Of a stretch of DNA of 64,000 nt, positions 55,206 through 62,847 are shown piece after piece. The notes beneath the pieces are model-generated. The model saw only the letters and a program-made list of their open reading frames with translations. It did no database searches and was not told the DNA's origin. Source of the stretch: a virus; IMG/VR virus record IMGVR_UViG_3300034954_001540, positions 16,865-80,864 of that record; one strand, written 5' to 3'. The position numbers and the translations under genes were made by a program. Numbering within the stretch: position 1 is the stretch's first letter; the number at the start of each line of letters is the position of its first letter.

Positions 55206-55454
55206 ATGCCTACACAATCTGCGCTTGAGATAGTCAACGCATTGTTTGCAGGTCAAAAAGACCTTTCAGATTATGTGGACGCCGCTATGAAAACCGTAGC
55301 AGTGGATCAAATTGACGCAAAGAAACAAGAAATCGGATCCTCCATGTTTAAGGAGCCCGAGGAAACACCTGAAGTCGAAGCATCTGCAGAGACTGAAGTA
55401 ACTGATACACCACCAGAGGAAACTACAGATGAAACTGATCAGGGAGGAGATTGA
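55206..55454 (+). CDS. gp67: gp67-like prohead core protein
   Basis: 82 residues. A helical N-terminus ('ALEIVNALFAGQKDLSDYVD') is followed by a very acidic Glu/Thr/Pro tail ('EPEETPEVEASAETEVTDTP'). Length, acidic tail and position between portal and protease match T4 gp67 (80 residues), an essential core protein shaping the prohead. It overlaps gp21 by 26 bases. Confidence 0.75.
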   Translation: MPTQSALEIVNALFAGQKDLSDYVDAAMKTVAVDQIDAKKQEIGSSMFKEPEETPEVEASAETEVTDTPPEETTDETDQGGD

Positions 55455-56076
55455 ATCCGCTAAGGTAACAATCACTGAAGGTAAGGATGGCAAAAAGCGC
55501 CACTTTATCGAAGGTGTTTTCCTGCAGGGTGAAATCAAGAATAGAAATGGACGCATGTATCGCGCAGAAACTCTTCAGCGCGAAGTTGCTAAATACAACG
55601 AGCAATACATTTCCAAAGGTCGCGCACTAGGTGAGTTGGGTCATCCTGATGGTCCTACTATTAACCTAGATAGAGTGTCCCACCTGATTACTTCTCTGCA
55701 AAGAGAGGGTAATAACTTCGTAGGTAAGGCAAGACTTCTCGATACCCCCATGGGTAACATCGCTAAGTCCCTTCTCGATGAAGGTGTGAAACTAGGTGTA
55801 TCTTCCAGAGGTCTCGGATCTATCAAGGAAGAAGGTGGTATTAAAGTTGTCGCTGATGACTTTATGCTCGCAACTGCTGCGGATATCGTAGCAGATCCTT
55901 CCGCCCCTGACGCTTTTGTCAATGGCATTATGGAAGGAAAAGAGTGGGTTCTTGCTGGAGGCGCAATCCAAGAGCAAAGAATTGATCAAATCAAGCAAAG
56001 AATTGATAAGGCACACCGCTCTCAGTTGGATGAGATGAAACTTTCCGCGTTTCACTCCTTCATCAAAAATCTTTAA
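55429..56076 (+). CDS. gp21: gp21 prohead core protease
   Basis: Serine protease that processes scaffold and capsid proteins during head maturation. 215 residues (T4 212). The likely catalytic residues are His72 in 'LGELGHPDGP' and Ser125/126 in 'LGVSSRGLGS', as in the herpesvirus-like S77/S78 protease group. A substrate-type site is visible in gp23 (Thr-Glu before Ala-Ala at residue 52). The start overlaps gp67, coupling the two. Confidence 0.93.
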   Translation: MKLIREEIESAKVTITEGKDGKKRHFIEGVFLQGEIKNRNGRMYRAETLQREVAKYNEQYISKGRALGELGHPDGPTINLDRVSHLITSLQREGNNFVGKARLLDTPMGNIAKSLLDEGVKLGVSSRGLGSIKEEGGIKVVADDFMLATAADIVADPSAPDAFVNGIMEGKEWVLAGGAIQEQRIDQIKQRIDKAHRSQLDEMKLSAFHSFIKNL

Positions 56077-56078
56077 TC

Positions 56079-56087
56079 TATAAATAA
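56079..56087 (+). promoter_or_regulatory. Late promoter of gp22
   Basis: TATAAATAA, an exact late element, 38 bases before the gp22 ATG and directly after gp21. Confidence 0.75.
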
Positions 56088-56125
56088 CTATAGCAAATAT
56101 CGCACGTTTGTACCCAGGAGACAAA

Positions 56126-57172
56126 ATGTCACAAGAGATTGAAACAACTCTGGATGAATCGAGTGTAACCGCTGGCGCAAAACCTGCTGACCCAATGCCC
56201 AAACTGGGCGCTGACGGTAGTAGTCTCGCTGGTGTGCAAGACCTCGGTGGTCCAACACCCCAAAACAGCAAACCCACTGATGACAGCAATAAGTATAAGA
56301 CTATTGCTGGTGGTAATGCCCCCGCTCCAACAACTAAGCCCTCTGATGCCTCTGGCGCTAAAGCAGAATTTGCTGCTAAGGGTGATGTGAAAGCTGGTCA
56401 CGAGCCTGAAGGCGACGTGATTGCTGAAGAGCCCGCTGAAGAAGCACAGGAGACAGTGATCGAAGTTGATCTGTCTGCCGACGTTGCTGCTCTCACAGAA
56501 GGTGAAGAACTGTCTGAGGAATTCAAAGAGAAAGCTAAGACTATCTTTGAAGCAGCGGTCGTTTCCAGAATCAACGAAGAGCTGGAGCGTATGCACGAGG
56601 ACTACGCTAAAGTCCTTGAAGAAGAAATTGAGACTGTTAAGTCCGACCTCGCAGAAAAAGTCGATGAGTATCTGACTTATGCGGTTGGTCAATGGATGTC
56701 CAAGAATGAGCTCGCCATTGAGAACGGTATTAAGACCGAGATGGCTGAGAACATGTTGACTGGTCTCAAGCAAGTTTTCGTGGAGAACTATATTGATCTC
56801 CCCGAAGAGAAAGTTGATGTCGTTGAAGAAATTCAGGCACAACTTGATACCATGGAAGCAAAACTCAACGAGTCTATTGAAGAAAATGTCGAGCTCTCTA
56901 AGAGTGTTGGCGTCTATATCAAGAATGGGATTGTGACAGAGATCGCTGAGGGACTTTCGCTCTCGCAACGCGAGAAGCTTGTCTCCCTAGCGGAAGCTGT
57001 TGAGTTTGAAAATGAAGAGTCTTTCCGTGCGAAGGTCTCTACCCTCCGTGAATCGTATTTCTCTACAAAACCTGAAGCGACTACGGTCACTGAGGATGTT
57101 GAAGTCGAGAACGCACCTACTGGCGACGCAATGGCAGCATATGCCCAAGCGATCTCCCGTTGGAGCAAATAA
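56126..57172 (+). CDS. gp22: gp22 prohead scaffold protein
   Basis: Main scaffold of the prohead core, degraded by gp21 during maturation. 348 residues from ATG 56126, which has CAGGAG in front; the frame opens earlier at a TTG. The N-terminal 100 residues are Pro/Ala/Gly-rich and low in complexity. The rest is acidic helix and coiled coil ('EELERMHEDYAKVLEEEIET', 'KVDVVEEIQAQLDTMEAKLN'). Position between gp21 and gp23 is as in T4. Confidence 0.92.
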   Translation: MSQEIETTLDESSVTAGAKPADPMPKLGADGSSLAGVQDLGGPTPQNSKPTDDSNKYKTIAGGNAPAPTTKPSDASGAKAEFAAKGDVKAGHEPEGDVIAEEPAEEAQETVIEVDLSADVAALTEGEELSEEFKEKAKTIFEAAVVSRINEELERMHEDYAKVLEEEIETVKSDLAEKVDEYLTYAVGQWMSKNELAIENGIKTEMAENMLTGLKQVFVENYIDLPEEKVDVVEEIQAQLDTMEAKLNESIEENVELSKSVGVYIKNGIVTEIAEGLSLSQREKLVSLAEAVEFENEESFRAKVSTLRESYFSTKPEATTVTEDVEVENAPTGDAMAAYAQAISRWSK

Positions 57173-57205
57173 TTTTCCTTTCACTTTCAAATAAAGAGTA
57201 CTAAA

Positions 57206-58567
57206 ATGTTTAACGCTGAAGCACTCCAAGAGAAGTGGAACCCCATTCTTGAGCACAATGAGCTCGATCCTATTAAGGATACCTACAGAAAGGCGGTTAC
57301 CTCTGTCCTCCTGGAAAACCAAGAAAAATTCCTCAAGGAAGAGCGCGGTCTGGTAACAGAAGCTGCTCCTACTAACTCCTTGGGAGGAACAGGATACTCT
57401 GGTAGCAGCACTGCTACAGGTCCTGTTGCAGGTTTCGACCCTGTGCTGATCTCTCTGATCAGACGCTCCATGCCTAAGCTTATTGCTTATGACATCTGCG
57501 GTGTGCAGCCTATGACTGGTCCTACTGGACTGATCTTCGCAATGCGCTCCACTAAGGGCACTAACAGAGACATCGCTAACAGCGGCGTTGAGACCTTCTT
57601 CAACGAAGTTGACACTGAGCATTCTTCTGAGAATAGCTCCAACGGTCTTGCCTCTAACACTCAGACTGGTAGCAATCCTGGTCTGCTTGCTGACGCTGCT
57701 GGTAACTACACCATCGGTGGTCAAGGTATGACTACTGCTCAGGCAGAAGCCTTGGGCGATGGCGCTACTAACCACTTCAACGAGATGGGATTCTCGATTG
57801 AAAAGGTTACAGTTACTGCGAAGTCAAGAGCCCTCAAAGCTGAATACAGCTTGGAGCTTGCTCAAGACCTGAAGGCAGTGCATGGTTTGGACGCTGAGTC
57901 TGAGCTTGCAAACATCCTCAGCACTGAAGTGCTGGCTGAAATCAACCGTGAGGTTGTCAGAACTGTTTACAAGATCGCTAGACCTGGTGCACAAAACAAC
58001 ACTGCAACTGCAGGCGTGTTTGACCTCGACGTTGACTCCAACGGTCGCTGGTCGGTTGAGAAATTCAAAGGTCTTCTCTTCCAAATCGAAAGAGACATGA
58101 ATGCTATCGGGCATGAAACTCGTCGCGGGAAGGGCAACATCCTCATCTGCTCTGCTGATGTGGCATCTGCTCTGTCCATGGCTGGTGTGCTTGATTACAC
58201 TCCTGCTCTGTCTGGTAACAGCAACTTGCTGCCCGACGACAACAGCAGCACTCTTGCTGGTACACTTAACGGTCGTATTAAGGTCTACGTCGATCCTTAC
58301 TCTGCCAACGTTTCCGATGCTCACTTCTATGTGGCTGGTTACAAAGGTAGCAGTGCTTATGACGCAGGTCTCTTCTACTGCCCTTATGTGCCTCTCCAGA
58401 TGGTTCGTGCTGTGGGTCCTGACACCTTCCAACCTAAAATTGGATTCAAGACTCGTTACGGAATGGTCGCTAACCCATTCGCTGAGGGTCTTACACAAGG
58501 TCAAGGCGCACTTACAGCTAACGCTAACCGTTACTACAGACGTGTTAAGGTTACTAACCTTATGTGA
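57206..58567 (+). CDS. gp23: gp23 major capsid protein
   Basis: Hexameric capsid subunit, 453 residues (T4 521). 'RRSMPKLIAYDICGVQPMTG', 'KSRALKAEYSLELAQDLKAV' and 'FKTRYGMVANPFAEG' are the standard signatures. The propeptide resembles T4 ('KWNPILEHNELDPI', 'LLENQEKFL') and probably ends at Glu52 in 'GLVTE' before 'AAPTN', equivalent to the T4 cleavage in 'FLTE' before 'AEIGG'. A strong terminator follows. No gp24-like vertex gene follows, unlike T4. Confidence 0.97.
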   Translation: MFNAEALQEKWNPILEHNELDPIKDTYRKAVTSVLLENQEKFLKEERGLVTEAAPTNSLGGTGYSGSSTATGPVAGFDPVLISLIRRSMPKLIAYDICGVQPMTGPTGLIFAMRSTKGTNRDIANSGVETFFNEVDTEHSSENSSNGLASNTQTGSNPGLLADAAGNYTIGGQGMTTAQAEALGDGATNHFNEMGFSIEKVTVTAKSRALKAEYSLELAQDLKAVHGLDAESELANILSTEVLAEINREVVRTVYKIARPGAQNNTATAGVFDLDVDSNGRWSVEKFKGLLFQIERDMNAIGHETRRGKGNILICSADVASALSMAGVLDYTPALSGNSNLLPDDNSSTLAGTLNGRIKVYVDPYSANVSDAHFYVAGYKGSSAYDAGLFYCPYVPLQMVRAVGPDTFQPKIGFKTRYGMVANPFAEGLTQGQGALTANANRYYRRVKVTNLM

Positions 58568-58589
58568 TCTATATTTCACATACTTTTTG

Positions 58590-58615
58590 GAGGGGCTTGA
58601 CGCCCCTCTTTTTTT
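58590..58615 (+). terminator. Terminator of gp23
   Basis: GAGGGGC, loop TTGAC, GCCCCTC, then seven T. A perfect 7-bp stem 22 bases after the capsid stop codon. The loop also forms the -35 box of the following promoter. Confidence 0.92.
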
Positions 58616-58625
58616 ATGCCATAAT
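58597..58625 (+). promoter_or_regulatory. Sigma-70 promoter embedded in the gp23 terminator
   Basis: TTGACG (58597-58602), a 17-base spacer and CATAAT (58620-58625), with a TG at 58617-58618 that fits an extended -10. The predicted start is around 58632, the first base of the 5' hairpin of the ncRNA candidate. Confidence 0.6.
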
Positions 58626-58631
58626 ATATTT

Positions 58632-58854
58632 GTTGAGTTGATCGCTCAACACGGGAGTGACCGAATAACCCTGTTGGAATTTGGCGGGGTAAGGTAAATG
58701 ATTAGAGGTGGTGCTCGCTGCTAGGTCCGTCCTAGAGAACCCCAACCAAGGGAATCATTGTTGTTATGCCCAAAATTTCGCACTAGCGATTCCCATAACA
58801 TGAGGGTAAAATGTAATCCCTCCTCCCACACCCACCCCTTGGGTGTATTTTTTT
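58632..58854 (+). ncRNA. Candidate structured non-coding RNA, about 223 nt
   Basis: No convincing coding frame. Visible pairings in order: GTTGAG/CTCAAC at the 5' end (58632-58637 with 58645-58650); a long-range stem TTGG-C-GGGGT (58681-58690) with ACCCC-AA-CCAA (58739-58749), enclosing a hairpin CTAGG/CCTAG (58721-58725 with 58731-58735); GGAATC (58751-58756) with GATTCC (58788-58793), interleaved with TGTTATG (58762-58768) and CATAACA (58794-58800); GAGGG/CCCTC (58802-58806 with 58818-58822); and a terminator hairpin at the end. It has its own promoter and terminator. I cannot assign it to a known RNA family from memory. Confidence 0.6.
58828..58854 (+). terminator. Terminator of the candidate ncRNA
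   Basis: ACACCC, loop ACCCCTT, GGGTGT, then A and seven T. A 6-bp stem with T-tract. Confidence 0.75.
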
Positions 58855-58998
58855 GTCTATGTGTAAAGGCTTTGTAAAAAAGCAACAAATGTATATTACG
58901 ATACCAAAACAATTATAAGTAGTAATAGAATTATGAGAGGTGGAGACATGAAATGAAAGTTTTTTCATACATCATGGAGTCACATATGGAGGTCAGTT

Positions 58999-59172
58999 AT
59001 GCACAACATAACTTCGCGAAATCAACTCGACGAGTGGCGTCATTTTGAAGATACGATCGATGAGATGGACATCGAGAATCAGAAACTTAATGACTACTAC
59101 GAATGTTTAATTGATTGCGATATCCAACACAATACCAGCTGCAAGAGATATTGCAGGAGGATTCTTATGTGA
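58999..59172 (+). CDS. Small Cys-containing protein, 57 residues
   Basis: The ATG at 58999 has GGAGG eight bases upstream. Acidic helix ('DEWRHFEDTIDEMDIENQKL') followed by four cysteines in 'YECLIDCDIQHNTSCKRYC', a Cys-x3-Cys ... Cys-x3-Cys pattern that I believe is common in small cyanophage proteins. A terminator follows its stop by 26 bases, so this is a short transcription unit. Between the ncRNA and this gene (58855-58998) there are only AT-rich bases and very short frames. Function is unknown. Confidence 0.65.
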   Translation: MHNITSRNQLDEWRHFEDTIDEMDIENQKLNDYYECLIDCDIQHNTSCKRYCRRILM

Positions 59173-59198
59173 GAAACCCCTAACACTACTCGTTTCTA

Positions 59199-59222
59199 GC
59201 GACCCTCAGGGGTCGCTTTTTT
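59199..59222 (+). terminator. Rho-independent terminator
   Basis: GCGACCC, loop TCAG, GGGTCGC, then six T. A perfect 7-bp stem after the 57-residue gene. Confidence 0.9.
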
Positions 59223-59254
59223 GTTAAATAATTACTATACTTACTGGTAATACT

Positions 59255-59419
59255 ATGGGTCGTAGCATTATGCGAAAGGTTGATCTGGAGGCTAGGGTTT
59301 ACAAATTGAAGACAGAGCTGTATAATGGGACCTACTGGGATAAGAATGGGGACTGGCACGACGGTGCCCATCACACTCTCAACAAAATCCTCGACATCCT
59401 ACAAGAGTATGCTCAATGA
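59255..59419 (+). CDS. Small conserved protein, 54 residues
   Basis: Starts at ATG 59255 (ATG 59270 is also in frame). Contains 'VDLEARVYKLKTELYNGTYW' and 'GDWHDGAHHTLNKILDILQE', a compact conserved-looking sequence. Ends in an ATGA overlap with the next gene. Function is unknown. Confidence 0.65.
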   Translation: MGRSIMRKVDLEARVYKLKTELYNGTYWDKNGDWHDGAHHTLNKILDILQEYAQ

Positions 59420-59598
59420 GTATTAAAGATTTAGACTTCATCGACAATTTCTTCATGGACGAAGAGGACCTCAAACAACTCTCACAGAAAGCAAAGGAAA
59501 TGAAAAACCGAATACTTATGGAAGAGCCTTGTCCAATCTATGAAGGCGACGCAGAAGACTGGGAAGACTTCTGGTATAACGAGGACACAGATGACTAA
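59416..59598 (+). CDS. Small acidic protein
   Basis: 60 residues, highly acidic, Trp-rich at the C-terminus ('YEGDAEDWEDFWYNEDTDD'). ATGA overlap with the previous gene and an 8-base overlap with the next. Function is unknown. Confidence 0.65.
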   Translation: MSIKDLDFIDNFFMDEEDLKQLSQKAKEMKNRILMEEPCPIYEGDAEDWEDFWYNEDTDD

Positions 59599-59788
59599 TG
59601 GTACTCCTATTACTAAAGAAGAAGTCAAGGAGATGATTGATGATGCCATACGACAGCATAATCGTAACGCTTCAATTATCAGTTTTTGTGTTGGTTGGGT
59701 TGTTCTTGCACTTTTTGCTGAGGGTCTGCTTCGACTTATTGGAGTAATACCGCCCCTGCTGCCATGGCTACAAATCACATTGAAGTAA
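59591..59788 (+). CDS. Small membrane protein
   Basis: 65 residues from ATG 59591. A charged N-terminal helix ('ITKEEVKEMIDDAIRQHNRN') is followed by a hydrophobic segment ('IISFCVGWVVLALFAEGLLR') and a Pro/Leu-rich end. Probably one membrane pass, N-terminus in the cytosol. Function is unknown. Confidence 0.6.
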   Translation: MTNGTPITKEEVKEMIDDAIRQHNRNASIISFCVGWVVLALFAEGLLRLIGVIPPLLPWLQITLK

Positions 59789-59961
59789 TAGGTGTAATAC
59801 TTCTATTTCTATTCTCCATTTCTATGTTTGTGCAGGGTTACCTGATCTTACATGGGAAGGGAGGATATTCTAATGTACATAAAGATAAGTGGACTGCTAT
59901 AAATACCAGAAGAAGACTAGAGAAACTCCTTAAGGACAAGACACATGGCGACATGGAATAA
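59764..59961 (+). CDS. Small membrane protein with basic tail
   Basis: 65 residues, overlapping the previous gene by 25 bases. N-terminal hydrophobic segment 'VIGVILLFLFSISMFVQGYL' and a basic C-terminus ('TRRRLEKLLKDKTHGDME'). It overlaps gp3 by 17 bases. Two adjacent small membrane proteins could act together, but no function is recognised. Confidence 0.6.
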   Translation: MATNHIEVIGVILLFLFSISMFVQGYLILHGKGGYSNVHKDKWTAINTRRRLEKLLKDKTHGDME

Positions 59962-60499
59962 GCAAATTGAAAACAGGAATTTCCTGTCACCTATTGGGTT
60001 TAGGTTTACGCTTGCCAAGTATCCTAAGGTTGCATACTTCGCTCAGTCTGCCAATATCCCACAGATTACACTGGGTATCCAGCAGCAACCCACACCATTC
60101 AGAGCACTGCCTTTGGAAGGTTTCATGACGTATGAGCCCCTCACCCTACAATTCCTAGTAGATGAGGACATGACCAACTATATGATCATGCATAACTGGA
60201 TCCGCGCACTCGGCACACCTGATGACACTGTAGAGAGACGTGACTTCAGGAGTCGCATGGTTGCACTGTTTGGTAACGATGATCTATATGCTGACGGCAC
60301 ACTGTCTGTGCTCAATAGTAATTTCAAAATGAATTTCAACGTCCAGTTTGAGGACCTGATTCCTACTGGGTTGAATGCACTAGAGTTTAATGCTACAATA
60401 GATGGCACAGAGTATGCCATGGCACAGGTAACATTCAATTACCTACGCTATGAGATACAGGATACCGTCAATTACTCGCGTGATAAGCGACTTACTTAA
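59945..60499 (+). CDS. gp3: gp3-like tail completion / sheath stabiliser
   Basis: 184 residues (T4 gp3 176). It would cap the distal end of the tail tube before gp15 and gp13/14 join. The fold resembles a tube protein, with '(Y)EPLTLQFLVDEDMTNYMIMH', quoted here as 'EPLTLQFLVDEDMTNY', and 'FNVQFEDLIPTGLNALEFNA'. Assigned mainly because gp3 lies between gp23 and uvsY in cyanomyoviruses. It overlaps uvsY by one base. Confidence 0.75.
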   Translation: MATWNKQIENRNFLSPIGFRFTLAKYPKVAYFAQSANIPQITLGIQQQPTPFRALPLEGFMTYEPLTLQFLVDEDMTNYMIMHNWIRALGTPDDTVERRDFRSRMVALFGNDDLYADGTLSVLNSNFKMNFNVQFEDLIPTGLNALEFNATIDGTEYAMAQVTFNYLRYEIQDTVNYSRDKRLT

Positions 60500-60942
60500 T
60501 GAATCTAGAAAAAATTGAGGAGATGTGGAAGAAGGACGCTGAAGCATTCTTTGACCACCGAGAGTTGCCTGAGCTGCTCGCTAACGACAGTATGGAAACT
60601 CCTCGACTCCATGCAAAATACCTGCAGTTTTATAATCAATTCAAACTGATGCTATCAGAAGCAGAGGTGAAGCGCAAGGTGATGCTTCGCGAGAAGTTTG
60701 AATACTATTCTGGCAAGGCATCTGCCTCTGTATACAAAGAGAAACCCTTTGCACTCAAGGTGCTCAAGGGAGATCTCCCTATGTACATTGACAGTGACCC
60801 AGATCTGACCAGAGCACAACAGAAAATCGACTACCTAGAAACTTGTATAAATTCTATTGATAGGATTCTAAAACAGATCGACAGTCGTGGATTTGCCATC
60901 AAGAATACTATCGAGATTGTGAAGTATTATGGTATCAGATGA
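60499..60942 (+). CDS. uvsY: UvsY recombination mediator
   Basis: Loads the UvsX recombinase on gp32-coated single-stranded DNA. 147 residues (T4 137). 'KVMLREKFEYYSGKASASVY' (T4 'LKARLDYYSGRGDGDE') and the C-terminal 'IKNTIEIVKYY' after 'IDSRGFAIKN' (T4 'IKSRGFAIKH') identify it. It starts in the gp3 stop and overlaps uvsW by ATGA. Confidence 0.92.
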   Translation: MNLEKIEEMWKKDAEAFFDHRELPELLANDSMETPRLHAKYLQFYNQFKLMLSEAEVKRKVMLREKFEYYSGKASASVYKEKPFALKVLKGDLPMYIDSDPDLTRAQQKIDYLETCINSIDRILKQIDSRGFAIKNTIEIVKYYGIR

Positions 60943-62399
60943 TAACTATCGAAAAGAAAAACGAAGTTTTTCTGAAGGTTGAAGGTGAGCAACATATCCA
61001 TAAAGAATTAAGCGAGCACTTCCAGTTTGAAGTGCCTGGCGCTAAATTCATGCCGCAATTTAAGAGGAGAGTATGGGACGGTAAGATCAGATTGTATTCT
61101 CCTGGCACAGGAGAGATCTATGTCGGACTATATGATTACCTAACACAGTATCTTGACCAGAAAGGATACGAGTATACTATCAAAGATAGTCAATACTTTG
61201 GTCTACCCAATGACGAGGAGGAATATGTCTCACCTGAAAGCGTTGCGTCTTTTGTTAGATCTCTGGGACTCCCATTTAAGATTCGAGACTACCAACTCAA
61301 AGCACTTTTCACGGCAATTAAGCAGCGTCGCAAGTTACTACTATCCCCGACGGGATCGGGAAAATCCCTAATCATCTATGGTCTGGTCCGCTGGCATCTC
61401 AAGGCGGATAGAGAGATCCTAATCATTGTACCTACAGTCTCTCTGGTCTCGCAGTTGACGCAAGACTTCAAAGACTATGGTTGGAAGGCAGATGCTTATG
61501 TCCATCAGATCATGGGTGGGCAAGAGAGATATGTAGAAGCGCCTGTTGTTATCTCTACATGGCAGAGCATCTACAAAGAGCCCAAGAAATTCTTTGAAAG
61601 GTTTGATGTAATCATCGGTGACGAAGCACACCTCTACAAGGCAAAGTCACTGACAGGTATTCTTAATAAGTGCCACGACGCAAAGTATAGAGTCGGGCTG
61701 ACAGGCACGTTGGATGGGATGTACAGTCATCAGCTTGTGCTGGAAGGTTTATTTGGACGTTGCGACAAGGTGACGACCACTGTTGACCTGATGAAGAAGG
61801 GTCAACTGACACCTCTGAAGGTGCGTGTGCTTCTGATGCAGCATGGTCATGTGCCATTCGATACTTATCAACAAGAGATGGAGTATATAGTATCACATCC
61901 TACAAGAAATAATTTTATTTGTAACTTAGCAGAAGATCTAGACGGTAATACACTCATCCTATTCAACTATATCGAGAAGCATGGTGACCCTTTATGGGAG
62001 ATGCTAAATAATAAGGTGAGTAAAGATCGAAAGATCTTTTTTATTCATGGCGGTGTCGATGCTGTTGAAAGAGAAGAGGCTCGCAAGATATGTGAGCAGG
62101 AAAAGAATGCGATTATCCTCGCATCCTATGGCACATTCTCTACAGGCATCAACATTCGTAACCTACATAATGTAATCTTTGCAAGTCCATCTAAATCAAG
62201 AGTAAGAAACCTCCAGTCCATTGGACGTGTCTTGCGTAAAGGAGACAATAAAGCCCAAGCAGTGTTGTATGACATTGCCGATGATTGCTCCCGAGGTAGC
62301 AGACACAACTACACTCTCCGTCACCTCATAGAACGATTGAAGATCTATGATGAAGAGAAATTTGATTATGAAGTAACTAAGGTAAACCTACGAAAATGA
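60939..62399 (+). CDS. uvsW: UvsW helicase
   Basis: Superfamily 2 helicase that unwinds branched DNA and R-loops, moving the phage from origin-dependent to recombination-dependent replication. 486 residues (T4 503). Walker A 'LLSPTGSGKSLIIYG', DEAH box 'IIGDEAHLYKA', motif III region 'RVGLTGTLDG' and motif VI 'QSIGRVLRKGDNKAQ' are all present. It overlaps both neighbours by ATGA. Confidence 0.96.
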   Translation: MITIEKKNEVFLKVEGEQHIHKELSEHFQFEVPGAKFMPQFKRRVWDGKIRLYSPGTGEIYVGLYDYLTQYLDQKGYEYTIKDSQYFGLPNDEEEYVSPESVASFVRSLGLPFKIRDYQLKALFTAIKQRRKLLLSPTGSGKSLIIYGLVRWHLKADREILIIVPTVSLVSQLTQDFKDYGWKADAYVHQIMGGQERYVEAPVVISTWQSIYKEPKKFFERFDVIIGDEAHLYKAKSLTGILNKCHDAKYRVGLTGTLDGMYSHQLVLEGLFGRCDKVTTTVDLMKKGQLTPLKVRVLLMQHGHVPFDTYQQEMEYIVSHPTRNNFICNLAEDLDGNTLILFNYIEKHGDPLWEMLNNKVSKDRKIFFIHGGVDAVEREEARKICEQEKNAIILASYGTFSTGINIRNLHNVIFASPSKSRVRNLQSIGRVLRKGDNKAQAVLYDIADDCSRGSRHNYTLRHLIERLKIYDEEKFDYEVTKVNLRK

Positions 62400-62839
62400 T
62401 TAACTACATCCGTCACGACAACGAATTCTACGGCATTGTTAAGTTGGTGTCTGGTGAAGAAGTAATGGGATCAATGATCGCCACGAATGAAGACAACTGC
62501 ACAATGGTATATGTGTCTGACCCTCTCACTCCTACCCTAACTCCTATCGAAAAAGATGGTGAGATGGGTATTGCTGCGGGATTTACTAAATGGATGATGT
62601 GGTCAGATGAAGAGTTTTATATAATCCAAGAACCTGACATCGTAACGATTGCTCCAATGTCTACAGAAGCAATCATGATGTATAAGATGTGGTGGAGAAA
62701 AGCAGGTAACGGTGGGGAGGATAAGGATCCTGGTGTGCCCATGAATGAAAACATGGGTCTTGTGGGAAAGGTGTCAGAGATGAGAAAGAAACTAGAGGCT
62801 CAGTGGAAGAAACCACCTAAAGAAAAAGACTCTAAGTAG
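62396..62839 (+). CDS. Conserved phage protein, possibly Sm-like
   Basis: 147 residues. The N-terminal 90 residues alternate in strands ('GIVKLVSGEEVMGSMIATNE', 'TMVYVSDPLTPTLTPIEKDG'), reminiscent of an Sm/Hfq-type barrel, where a strand pair near 'LxxGEEV.G' is common. The C-terminus is basic ('SEMRKKLEAQWKKPPKEKDS'). The family is not recognised for certain. It overlaps uvsW by ATGA and is followed by the gp55 promoter region. Confidence 0.7.
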   Translation: MINYIRHDNEFYGIVKLVSGEEVMGSMIATNEDNCTMVYVSDPLTPTLTPIEKDGEMGIAAGFTKWMMWSDEEFYIIQEPDIVTIAPMSTEAIMMYKMWWRKAGNGGEDKDPGVPMNENMGLVGKVSEMRKKLEAQWKKPPKEKDSK

Positions 62840-62847
62840 TTCCTTTC

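Noticed and set aside
58681-58749. tRNA or tRNA-like molecule in the capsid downstream region
   Set aside because: No T-loop consensus and no cloverleaf with a 7-bp acceptor stem could be found.
58721-58968. Minus-strand frames of about 60 codons over the ncRNA region
   Set aside because: No start signal, AT-rich composition, and the pairing pattern and terminator on the + strand explain the region better.
58948-59048. A two-codon ORF (Met-Lys-stop) after GGTGGAG, overlapped by a 31-codon frame
   Set aside because: The ribosome-binding site is good but the products are too short to support; it could be a leader, and only conservation could show it.
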